Translations under genes and position numbers: made by a program | NCBI GenBank assembly: GCA_965229345.1 | Contig: OZ245872.1 | Coordinates: 124,001 to 188,000, forward strand | Length of the DNA: 64,000 nucleotides | Direction of reading: 5' to 3' | Origin: PBB1 sp965229345 | GTDB taxonomy: Bacteria > Pseudomonadota > Gammaproteobacteria > Burkholderiales > Burkholderiaceae_C | Part shown: piece after piece, positions 31,286-39,371 of the stretch | Layout of the letters: every line of letters begins with the position of its first letter | Numbering within the stretch: the stretch's first letter is position 1 | Notes under the pieces: generated by a model | Told to the model about the DNA's origin: nothing | The model's database searches: none | Seen by the model: the letters and a program-made list of their open reading frames with translations, nothing else

Positions 31286-32364
31286 GCGGCAATCAACCCT
31301 TCCAGTTCATCAGCGACACGCGAGGCGGCTTTCGGCCGGGCCAGTGCGCGCGCCTTCGTCGCCATCGCGAGCAGCGATTCGCGGGTCAGGCCAGCCAGCA
31401 CGTCCGCGAGGTGGCGCGGCGTCAGTTCGCTTTGCGGCAGTTGCACCGCCGCGCCATGCGAGGCCAGCCACTGCGCGTTGTCGCGCTGGTGCGAGGTGGT
31501 GCTGACCACCAACGGCACCAGCACGCTGGCGACACCCGCGGCACACAGCTCGCTGACGGTGATCGCACCCGCGCGGCAGACGATCACGTCGCACTCGGCC
31601 AACCGCCGCGCCATGTCGTCGATGAAGGGCAGCACCTCGGCCTGGACCGCGGCCTGCGCGTAGTCGGCCTGCACGGCGGCGGCATGCGTCGCACCGGTCT
31701 GGTGGATCACCTGAGGCCGCTGCGCGGTGGGCATCAGGGCCAGCGCCTGCGGTACACACCGATTCAGCACCGACGCCCCGAGGCTGCCGCCAACGACCAG
31801 CAAGCGCAGCGGACCACTGCGCCCGGCGAAGCGTGTCGATGGCGCAGGCAGCGCCTCGATCTCGGCACGCACCGGGTTGCCGGTGACCACGCCACGCCGG
31901 GTGTCGTGCGCTGCCGGACCATCGAAGCCGAAGCCGACGCGATCGGCCACCGGCAACAGCGATCGGTTGCTCATCAGCAGCGCCGCATCGGCATTCACCA
32001 GCATCAGCGGCCGGCGCAGCAAGGCAGCCATCAGCCCCGCCGGGAAGCACAGGTAGCCGCCCATGCCCAGCACGGCCTGCGCGCGGCGGCGACGGATGAT
32101 GGCGGCACAGGTCCAGAACGCCGCCACGAGCCGGAAAGAGCCGGTCAAGGTGTGCATCCAGCCCTTGCCGCGTACGCCGGTGAAGGCGACGGTGTCGAGG
32201 GGAATGCCCATCGGCGGAACCAGTTTGTTCTCCATGCCGGTGGTCGTGCCCAGCCAGCTGACGGTCCAGCCGCGCTGCTGCATCTCTTGCGCCACAGCCA
32301 GACCGGGCATGACGTGACCGCCGGTGCCGGCCGCGACCACCAGCAGGTGTTTGCGCTGGGTCAT
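31282..32364 (-). CDS. murG: UDP-N-acetylglucosamine--N-acetylmuramyl-(pentapeptide) pyrophosphoryl-undecaprenol N-acetylglucosamine transferase
   Basis: The 360-residue GT-B enzyme turns lipid I into lipid II at the inner membrane. The G loop 1 is AAGTGGHVMPGLAVA, a second loop is VVGGSLGASVLN and the UDP-GlcNAc region is CRAGAITVSELCAAG. The canonical HEQN loop and preceding GGYVSGP differ here: GGYLCFPAGL and LVNADAALLMSN. I believe other Burkholderiales share this, so it is probably lineage-specific rather than damage. Start and stop overlap ftsW and murC by four bases each. The ATG at 32364 sets the family N-terminus; the longer frame lies inside ftsW. Confidence 0.95.
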   Translation of the reverse strand: MTQRKHLLVVAAGTGGHVMPGLAVAQEMQQRGWTVSWLGTTTGMENKLVPPMGIPLDTVAFTGVRGKGWMHTLTGSFRLVAAFWTCAAIIRRRRAQAVLGMGGYLCFPAGLMAALLRRPLMLVNADAALLMSNRSLLPVADRVGFGFDGPAAHDTRRGVVTGNPVRAEIEALPAPSTRFAGRSGPLRLLVVGGSLGASVLNRCVPQALALMPTAQRPQVIHQTGATHAAAVQADYAQAAVQAEVLPFIDDMARRLAECDVIVCRAGAITVSELCAAGVASVLVPLVVSTTSHQRDNAQWLASHGAAVQLPQSELTPRHLADVLAGLTRESLLAMATKARALARPKAASRVADELEGLIAA

Positions 32365-33674
32365 GTCCGTCCCCCGCGCATCAGTTGCCGGTTCTCGATG
32401 TCCACCCGCGCCACGATGGCCAGGGCCACCATGTTCATCAGGATCGCCGAGCCACCGTAGCTCATCAGCGGCAGCGTCAGGCCCTTGGTCGGCAGCACGC
32501 CGAGGTTCACGCCCATGTTGATGAAGGCCTGGCCGCCCATCCACAGCCCGATGCCCTGGGCATACAGGCCGGCGTAGACCCGATCGAGCGCGATCGCCTG
32601 GCGGCCGATGTAGAACAGCCGGCGCGACAGCCAGAAGAAGGCGACGATGACGCAGGCCACGCCGACCAGGCCGAGTTCCTCGCCGATCACCGCGAGCAGG
32701 AAATCGGTGTGCGCCTCGGGCAGGTAGTGCAGCTTCTCGACACTGCTGCCCAGACCCTGGCCGAAGATCTCGCCGCGCCCGAAGGCGATCAGCGAGTGCG
32801 ACAGCTGGTAGGCCTTGCCCAGCGTGTACTTCTCGTCCCAGGGGTTCAGGTACGCAAAGATGCGCGCACGCCGCCATTCGCTCAACGTGATCATCAGCAC
32901 GAAGGCGCCGATCAGCACCGCGGTGATCAGCAGGAACATCCGGCCGTTGACGCCGCCGAGGAACAGGATGCCCATCGCGATGGTGGCGATGACCAGGAAG
33001 GCACCCATGTCCGGCTCGGCCAGCAGCAGCAGGCCGACCACCGCCACCGCGAAGGCCATCGGCAGCACCGCCTGCCAGAAGTTCTCGCGGGCATCCATCT
33101 TGCGCACCATGTAGCCCGCGGCATACATCGCCATCGCCAGCTTGGCGAGCTCGGACGGCTGGAAGGTCATGAAGCCCAGCGGAATCCAGCGCCGTGCGCC
33201 CTTGACACCATGGCCGCTGATCGCTGGCACCAGCACCACCACCAGCAGGAACAGGGCGGCGACGAAGATCCACGGCGCCGCCGCTTCCCAGACGCTGACC
33301 GGCACCTGCACGACGACCAGCGCGGCCACACAGGCAATGCAAAGCGACAGCACATGGCGCGACAGGAAATAGGTCGGCGTGTAGAACGAGAACCTCGGGT
33401 TGTCCGACATCGCGATCGACGCGCTGTAGACCATCACGACACCGAGTGCCAGCAGCGCCACGACGACGCACAGCAGCGCCTGATCGAAGGCCAGCACCCG
33501 CGTCGGACTGCCCGACGTCACATGGATCCAGTCGCGCACCGGGACGGCACCACCTTCGGAGGCGTCACGTGGCCACAGGCCGGCCACGCGCGCCTTCAGC
33601 GCATCGAAGCGCAGGGCTTGCAGCATGCCGGTCAGCGGACGGCTCACCGCGTGGGAACGGCCCGGCGCGCTCAT
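32361..33674 (-). CDS. ftsW: Septal peptidoglycan glycosyltransferase FtsW
   Basis: The 437-residue SEDS protein polymerises glycan strands at the septum together with FtsI. About ten membrane helices are visible, starting near residue 75 (ALLCVVVALLALGVVMVYSA begins the first; core VVMVYSASI). The periplasmic loop ends with the conserved EELGLVG segment, and LGVLPTKGLTLPLMSYGGSA before the last helix is the SEDS signature (core PTKGLTLP). The N-terminal cytoplasmic part of about 65 residues is longer than in E. coli. It overlaps murD and murG by four bases each. Confidence 0.96.
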   Translation of the reverse strand: MSAPGRSHAVSRPLTGMLQALRFDALKARVAGLWPRDASEGGAVPVRDWIHVTSGSPTRVLAFDQALLCVVVALLALGVVMVYSASIAMSDNPRFSFYTPTYFLSRHVLSLCIACVAALVVVQVPVSVWEAAAPWIFVAALFLLVVVLVPAISGHGVKGARRWIPLGFMTFQPSELAKLAMAMYAAGYMVRKMDARENFWQAVLPMAFAVAVVGLLLLAEPDMGAFLVIATIAMGILFLGGVNGRMFLLITAVLIGAFVLMITLSEWRRARIFAYLNPWDEKYTLGKAYQLSHSLIAFGRGEIFGQGLGSSVEKLHYLPEAHTDFLLAVIGEELGLVGVACVIVAFFWLSRRLFYIGRQAIALDRVYAGLYAQGIGLWMGGQAFINMGVNLGVLPTKGLTLPLMSYGGSAILMNMVALAIVARVDIENRQLMRGGRT

Positions 33675-35242
33675 GCTGCCACCCCCGCATCGGCCGCGAT
33701 CGCGCGCACCTCGTCGACGAAGACCTCGGCGCGGTGGCCGTAGTTGCGGAACATGTCCAGGCTGGCGCAGGCCGGGCTCAGCAGCACCGCGTCGCCCGGG
33801 CGTGCCTGCTCGAACGACCAGCGCGTGGCCGCCTCGAGCGTGGCGTGGCGTTGCAGCGGCAGCGCGTCGATCGAGGCGAGCGCGGCTTCGATCAGGGCCG
33901 CGTCGCGGCCCAATGTGGCCACCGCGCGTGCATGGCGACGCACCGGCTCGGCGAGCGGCGAGAAGTCCTGTCCCTTGCCGTCACCGCCCAGGATCACGAC
34001 CAGCTTCGCCGGTGCACGGTCGGCCCCCAGGCCGGCCAGCGCCGCCACCGTGGCGCCGACGTTGGTGCCCTTGCTGTCGTCGTAGGCGTCGATGCCGTCG
34101 ACGGTCGCCACATAGGCCACGCGGTGCGGCTCACCGGCGTAGTCGCGCAAGCCATGCAGCATCGGCGCCAGCGGGCAACCGATCGCCGTGGCCAGCGCCA
34201 GCGCGGCCAGCGCATTGGCGGCGTTGTGGCGGCCGCGCACGCGCAGCGCATCGGCGGGCATCAGCCGCTGGATGTGCAGGTCGTCAACTTCGACCACCGC
34301 ACCGACGCGCACCCGCTTGCGCGGGAAGCTGTCGTCGGCTTCGAGCGCGCGCACCAGCCAGGCCATGCCGTTCTCGGTGACCAGGCCGAAGTCGCCCGGG
34401 TGCTGCGGCACGTCGAGCCCGAAACGCACGACGCTGCGCGGCACCACGACCGGCGGGCGGGCCTTCGCGCCGGCCTTGACTGCGGGTGCCTGCGGTTGTG
34501 CCGCCTGCGCCAGGGCGTCGACGCGGGCGTCGTCGCGGTTGACCACCATCACCGCCTCACGGCCCCAGATGCGCGCTTTCGCCTCGGCGTAGTGGGCCAT
34601 CGAGCCATGCCAGTCGAGGTGGTCTTCGGTGATGTTGAGCACCGCCGCCGCGTCGGGCTCGAATCCGCGCACACCCTCGAGCTGGAAGCTGCTGAGCTCG
34701 AGCACCCAGACCTGCGGCAGCGACTCGGGCTCACCATCGAGCGCATCGGCCAGCGTCTGCAGCATCGTCGGGCCGATGTTGCCGGCCACCGCCACACGCC
34801 TGCCTGCGCGTTCGACCAGCAGCGCCGTCATCGCGGTGGTGGTGGTCTTGCCATTGGTGCCGGTGATGGCCAGCACCTGCGGCGCGTAGCCGCGCTCGAC
34901 CTTCAGATCGGCCAGCGCGCGGGCGAACAGATCGAGCTCGCCCTGCACCGCGACGCCGCGCTCGAGAGCGGCCTCCAACAGCGGGGCAATGCGCACGTCG
35001 GTCGGAGCCAGGCCCGGGCTCTTCAGCACCCACTGCACCCCCTCGAGGGCGGCCGGGGTCAGCTCGCCTGTCAGCACCTGGGCCTGCGGCAGGTGCTCGG
35101 CCAGGGTCGCGGCCTGCGGCGGCGACTCACGCGAATCCCACACCCGCACCGCCGCGCCGCAGCGCGCGCTCCAGCGTGCCATGGCGAGCCCGGAGTCGCC
35201 CAGTCCCAGCACCAGCACCGTGAGACCTTGGAGAGGCGTCAT
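33671..35242 (-). CDS. murD: UDP-N-acetylmuramoylalanine--D-glutamate ligase
   Basis: The ligase adds D-glutamate to UDP-MurNAc-L-Ala. VLVLGLGDSGLAMARW opens the UDP-binding domain, the ATP loop is ITGTNGKTTTT at about 127-137, and LNITEDHLDWHGSM and DDSKGTNVGAT are conserved sites. At 523 residues it is about 80 longer than E. coli MurD. One visible insertion is the Ala/Pro/Lys-rich stretch at about 245-268 between the central-domain motifs, probably a surface loop. It starts 13 bases after mraY and overlaps ftsW by four bases. Confidence 0.96.
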   Translation of the reverse strand: MTPLQGLTVLVLGLGDSGLAMARWSARCGAAVRVWDSRESPPQAATLAEHLPQAQVLTGELTPAALEGVQWVLKSPGLAPTDVRIAPLLEAALERGVAVQGELDLFARALADLKVERGYAPQVLAITGTNGKTTTTAMTALLVERAGRRVAVAGNIGPTMLQTLADALDGEPESLPQVWVLELSSFQLEGVRGFEPDAAAVLNITEDHLDWHGSMAHYAEAKARIWGREAVMVVNRDDARVDALAQAAQPQAPAVKAGAKARPPVVVPRSVVRFGLDVPQHPGDFGLVTENGMAWLVRALEADDSFPRKRVRVGAVVEVDDLHIQRLMPADALRVRGRHNAANALAALALATAIGCPLAPMLHGLRDYAGEPHRVAYVATVDGIDAYDDSKGTNVGATVAALAGLGADRAPAKLVVILGGDGKGQDFSPLAEPVRRHARAVATLGRDAALIEAALASIDALPLQRHATLEAATRWSFEQARPGDAVLLSPACASLDMFRNYGHRAEVFVDEVRAIAADAGVAA

Positions 35243-35255
35243 TGCTGCACCTCGC

Positions 35256-36434
35256 TCACCGCAGTTTCAGGCTGGCCAGCCCGACCAGGCACAACAGCAT
35301 CGTGATGATCCAGAAGCGCACGACGACCTGCGTTTCCTTCCAGCCCGACTTCTCGAAATGGTGGTGCAGCGGCGCCATCTTCAGGATGCGCTGCCCGGTG
35401 CCGTAGCGCTTGCGGGTGTACTTGAACCAGCTCACCTGCAGCATCACCGACAGCGCCTCGACGACGAACACGCCGCCCATGATGCCCAGCACGATTTCCT
35501 GGCGCGTGATCACCGCGATGGTGCCCAAAGCGCCGCCCAGCGACAGCGCGCCGACATCGCCCATGAACACCTGCGCAGGGTGCGTGTTGAACCACAGGAA
35601 GGCGAGGCCTGCACCGGCCGTGGCCGCGCAGAACACCAGCAGCTCGCCGCTGCCCGGGATGTGCGGAAACAGCAGGTACTTGCTGAAGTAGGCGTTGCCG
35701 GTGACGTAGGCGAACACGCCGAGGGCCGAGGCCACCATCACCACCGGCATGATCGCCAGACCATCGAGGCCGTCGGTGAGGTTCACCGCATTGCTGGCGC
35801 CGACGATGACGAACCAGGTCAGCGCGATGAAACCGTACACGCCCAGCGGGTAGCTGACGGTCTTGAAGAACGGCACGATCAGGTCGGCAGCCGGCGGCAA
35901 ATCGTTGGAGAAACCGCTTTGCACCCAGCGCAGGAACAGCTCGAAGACGCGCAGGTTCGAGGTTTCGCTGACGCTGAACGCGAGGTAGAACGCCGCCACC
36001 AGACCGATCAGCGTCTGCCAGAAGAACTTGTCGCGCGAGCGCATGCCTTCGGGGTTCTTGTCGACCACCTTGCGCCAGTCGTCGGCCCAGCCGATCGCGC
36101 CGAAACCCAGCGTCACCAGCAGCACGATCCACACGAAGCGGTTCGACCAGTCGAACCACAGCAGCGTGGAGACGGTGATCCCGATCAGGATCAGCACGCC
36201 GCCCATCGTGGGCGTGCCCGACTTGGCGATGTGCTGCTGAACGCCGTACTCGCGGATCGGCTGGCCGATCTTCAAGGCCGTCAGGCGACGGATGACCCAC
36301 GGACCGAACGCCAGGCCGATCAGCAGCGCGGTCATCGCCGCCATCACCGCACGGAAAGTGATGTACTGGAACACGCGGAAGTAGCCGAACTCCGGCGACA
36401 ACGTCTGCAACCAGGTGGCGAGGCTAAGCAGCAT
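35256..36434 (-). CDS. mraY: Phospho-N-acetylmuramoyl-pentapeptide-transferase
   Basis: The 392-residue integral membrane enzyme transfers phospho-MurNAc-pentapeptide to undecaprenyl phosphate, forming lipid I. Ten or so helices are visible. The catalytic aspartates are in GWADDWRKV and NLTDGLDGLA, and the C-terminal loop KMAPLHHHFEKSGWKE is diagnostic. GTPTMGGVLIL follows the first cytoplasmic loop. It overlaps the murF stop by 11 bases and precedes murD by 13. Residues RFWIITMLLCLVGLASLK form the last helix. Confidence 0.97.
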   Translation of the reverse strand: MLLSLATWLQTLSPEFGYFRVFQYITFRAVMAAMTALLIGLAFGPWVIRRLTALKIGQPIREYGVQQHIAKSGTPTMGGVLILIGITVSTLLWFDWSNRFVWIVLLVTLGFGAIGWADDWRKVVDKNPEGMRSRDKFFWQTLIGLVAAFYLAFSVSETSNLRVFELFLRWVQSGFSNDLPPAADLIVPFFKTVSYPLGVYGFIALTWFVIVGASNAVNLTDGLDGLAIMPVVMVASALGVFAYVTGNAYFSKYLLFPHIPGSGELLVFCAATAGAGLAFLWFNTHPAQVFMGDVGALSLGGALGTIAVITRQEIVLGIMGGVFVVEALSVMLQVSWFKYTRKRYGTGQRILKMAPLHHHFEKSGWKETQVVVRFWIITMLLCLVGLASLKLR

Positions 36435-37833
36435 GGGCAGCCCCGGTCGGTGTGGCAGCGGTGGCAGCAGGCACCGACTTGAGCGCGGCCACCACCCGTT
36501 CCATCTTCATGAAGCGCGAGCCCTTGACCAGCACCGAAGCGGCGGCTGGTGCCTCGGGCAGCGCACTCAGCGCGTTGTCGACCGCCTCGAAGTGACGCGC
36601 CGCAGCACCATAGGCGCGGGCCGCGTGCGCACACAACGGCCCGACGGTCCACAGCGATTCGATGCCGGCCTGACGCGCAAACGCACCGACCTCGTGATGA
36701 AACGCAGCCCCCTGGTCCCCGACCTCGCCCATGTCGCCCAGCACCAGCCAACGGGGCGCGGGCAGACCGGCCAGCACCTCGATGGCTGCGCGCACCGAGT
36801 CGGGGTTGGCGTTGTAGCTGTCATCGACCACGGTGACGCACTGCCCATCGCGCTCGATGCGGCTGGCCTGCGAACGGCCTTTCACTGCGGTGAACGCCTC
36901 CAGCCCGCGCGCGATCGCCGCCAGCGGACAGCCGGCTGCCAGGGCGCAGGCGGTGGCCGCCAGCGCGTTCTTGACGTTGTGCTGGCCGGCGATGCGCAGC
37001 GCCAGCGTCGTGGCGCCCAGCGGGGTGTGCAGCGCCACGTTCCAGTGGTCACCCGACCACCGGGCCTGCGCGGTGACATCGGCCACGGCTGGCGCGCCGA
37101 TCGCGAAGGTGATCACGCGACGCGGGCCGGCCAGGGCACGCCACAGCGGGGTGTAGGTCTCGTCGGCCGGGAACACCGCCACGCCGTCGGCCGCCAGCGC
37201 CTCGATCACGCTGCCGTTCTCGCGCGCCACCGCCTCGACGCTGGCCATGAATTCCTGGTGCTCGCGCTGTGCGTTGTTGACCAGCGCCACGGTCGGCGCC
37301 GCCATCGCCGCCAGTTGCGCGATCTCGCCCGGGTGGTTCATGCCGAGCTCGACCACGCCGGCGCGATGCTGCCCGGGCCGCAGGCGCAGCAAGGTCAGCG
37401 GCACGCCGATGTCGTTGTTGAAATTGCCTTCGGTGGAGAACGCGCCGTCGCCCTGCCACGCCTGCAGGATGGACGCGATCATCTGCGTCACCGTGGTCTT
37501 GCCGTTGCTGCCGGTGACGGCAATCAGCGGCAGCGTGATGCCACGCCGCCAACCGGCGGCCAGCTGGCCGAGCGCGACGCGGGTGTCGGCCACTTCGAGA
37601 CCCGACAAGCCGGCCTCGGCCAGACCCTGCTCGGCCAGCGCGGCGACCGCACCCGCGGCTCGGGCCTGCGCCAGGAAGTCATGTGCATCGAAGCGTTCGC
37701 CGCGCAGCGCGACGAACAGATCGCCCGCGCGCAGGCTGCGGGTGTCGCTGTGCACCCGCAGCACCGCGGTGGCGGCGTCGCCCACCAGGCGCGCACCGTG
37801 CAGCAGGGCGTGGGCCTGTGCCAGCGTCATCAT
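36424..37833 (-). CDS. murF: UDP-N-acetylmuramoyl-tripeptide--D-alanyl-D-alanine ligase
   Basis: The 469-residue ligase adds D-Ala-D-Ala, completing the cytoplasmic pentapeptide precursor. The first domain has VHSDTRSLRAGDLFVALRG, the ATP loop is VTGSNGKTTVTQM, and FSTEGNFNNDIGVPLTLL is specific to MurF (core EGNFNNDIG). VVDDSYNANPDSVRAAI follows in the C-terminal domain. The start used is the first of two adjacent ATG codons (37833), overlapping the murE stop by four bases. The C-terminus ends in an Ala/Thr-rich tail that overlaps mraY by 11 bases. Confidence 0.96.
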   Translation of the reverse strand: MMTLAQAHALLHGARLVGDAATAVLRVHSDTRSLRAGDLFVALRGERFDAHDFLAQARAAGAVAALAEQGLAEAGLSGLEVADTRVALGQLAAGWRRGITLPLIAVTGSNGKTTVTQMIASILQAWQGDGAFSTEGNFNNDIGVPLTLLRLRPGQHRAGVVELGMNHPGEIAQLAAMAAPTVALVNNAQREHQEFMASVEAVARENGSVIEALAADGVAVFPADETYTPLWRALAGPRRVITFAIGAPAVADVTAQARWSGDHWNVALHTPLGATTLALRIAGQHNVKNALAATACALAAGCPLAAIARGLEAFTAVKGRSQASRIERDGQCVTVVDDSYNANPDSVRAAIEVLAGLPAPRWLVLGDMGEVGDQGAAFHHEVGAFARQAGIESLWTVGPLCAHAARAYGAAARHFEAVDNALSALPEAPAAASVLVKGSRFMKMERVVAALKSVPAATAATPTGAAHAA

Positions 37834-39371
37834 GCGGCGACTCCAGCGACGGTGCGACTGTGCAAGGCCGCACGGGCTTCCATGACGTCATCGAACGGAT
37901 GCCGCACGCCGGCGATCTCCTGGTAGTCCTCGTGGCCCTTGCCGGCGATCAGCACCACATCGCTGGGCTGCGCCTGGCTCACCGCCCAGGCGATGGCCTC
38001 GCGGCGGCTTTCGATGACCTGCGGTGGCGGCGCGCCGGTCATGCCGGCGACCACCGCGCTGATGATGCTGCCGGGCTCTTCATGGCGCGGGTTGTCGCTG
38101 GTGACGACCGTCCGCTGCGCGTGGCGCTGCGCCACCGCACCCATCAGGGGTCGCTTGCTCGCATCGCGGTTGCCGCCACAGCCGAACACGCACCACAACG
38201 CACCGCCGCGCGCAGCGGCCAGGGGCTCGAGCGCACGCAGGGCTTTCTCCAGCGCATCCGGCGTGTGGGCGTAGTCCACCAGCACTTCGGGATGCAGCAT
38301 CGCACCAGCGTGGTCGCTGGCCACACGCTGCATGCGCCCCGGTGCCGCGGTGAGCTGCTCGCAGGCGCGTGCAGCATCGGGCAGCGCGATGCCCTGCGCG
38401 CGCAGGGTCGCGATCACGGCCAGCAGGTTCGACACGTTGTAGTCGCCAATCAACCCACTGCGCAGCGACACCGGTGGGGCGTCGGCTTCGACCAGCTCGA
38501 AGGCGAGGCCGCTGTCGGCGTAGCGGATGTCGCGGGCGCTCAATCGCGCCCTGGTCGATGGCGCGGCCGCGTAGGTCCAGAGGTCGAGCCCCGCACCGGC
38601 GAGCGTGCTTTGCAGCAGTTGCCCATGCGGGTCATCGACGTTGAGCACCGCAGCCTGCAGGCCGGGCCAGCGGAACAGTTCGGCCTTGGCCTGCCAGTAG
38701 GCATCCATCGACCCATGGAAGTCGAGGTGGTCCTGGGTGAAGTTGGTGAAGACCGCCACGTCGATGTGCGTGCCCGACAGGCGCTCCTCGGACAGGCCGA
38801 TCGACGAGGCTTCGATCGCGCAGGCGGTGAAGCCGTCGTCGGCGAAACGCTTGAAGGCGCGCTGCAACGTCACCGGATCGGGCGTGGTCAGCCCGGTGGA
38901 CACCAGCGCCGCAGAGCCTGCACCACTGTCGGCGCCGGGCACCGTGCCCACACCGAGCGTGCCAACCATGCCGCAGCGCCGGCCCAGCGCGGACAAGGCC
39001 TGCGCCGTCCACCACGCGGTCGACGTCTTGCCGTTGGTGCCGGTGATCGCGATGACGGCGAGCCGGTCGCTGGGCACGCCGAAGAACGCGCTGGCCAGCG
39101 GGCCGGCATTGGCTTTCAGGCCGTCCATCGCTGCGATGCGCGGGTCATCGAAGCCCAGGGCCTCGGCACCGTCGGCCTCGATCACACAGGCCGCGGCGCC
39201 GGCCCCCAGCGCCGGTTGCACATGCTGCCGGCCATCGTGGACCAGCCCCGGCCAGGCGATGAAGGCATCGCCGGGTTCGAGCCGGCGGCTGTCGGTCACC
39301 AGGCCGCGCGCACCGCGGCGCACGAGCCAGGACAGCGCCGCAGGGACCGAGCCGAGTTGCTGCAGCGCCAT
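37830..39371 (-). CDS. murE: UDP-N-acetylmuramoyl-tripeptide synthetase (meso-diaminopimelate-adding)
   Basis: The 513-residue ligase adds the third amino acid of the stem peptide. The ATP loop is GTNGKTSTAWW at about 111-121, TNFTQDHLDFHG is a conserved site, and DYAHTPDALEKAL lies before the C-terminal domain. The DNPR motif (VVTSDNPRHEEP) predicts meso-diaminopimelate rather than lysine, as expected for a Gram-negative. The start overlaps the ftsI stop by one base (TGATG), and the stop overlaps murF by four bases. Confidence 0.96.
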   Translation of the reverse strand: MALQQLGSVPAALSWLVRRGARGLVTDSRRLEPGDAFIAWPGLVHDGRQHVQPALGAGAAACVIEADGAEALGFDDPRIAAMDGLKANAGPLASAFFGVPSDRLAVIAITGTNGKTSTAWWTAQALSALGRRCGMVGTLGVGTVPGADSGAGSAALVSTGLTTPDPVTLQRAFKRFADDGFTACAIEASSIGLSEERLSGTHIDVAVFTNFTQDHLDFHGSMDAYWQAKAELFRWPGLQAAVLNVDDPHGQLLQSTLAGAGLDLWTYAAAPSTRARLSARDIRYADSGLAFELVEADAPPVSLRSGLIGDYNVSNLLAVIATLRAQGIALPDAARACEQLTAAPGRMQRVASDHAGAMLHPEVLVDYAHTPDALEKALRALEPLAAARGGALWCVFGCGGNRDASKRPLMGAVAQRHAQRTVVTSDNPRHEEPGSIISAVVAGMTGAPPPQVIESRREAIAWAVSQAQPSDVVLIAGKGHEDYQEIAGVRHPFDDVMEARAALHSRTVAGVAA

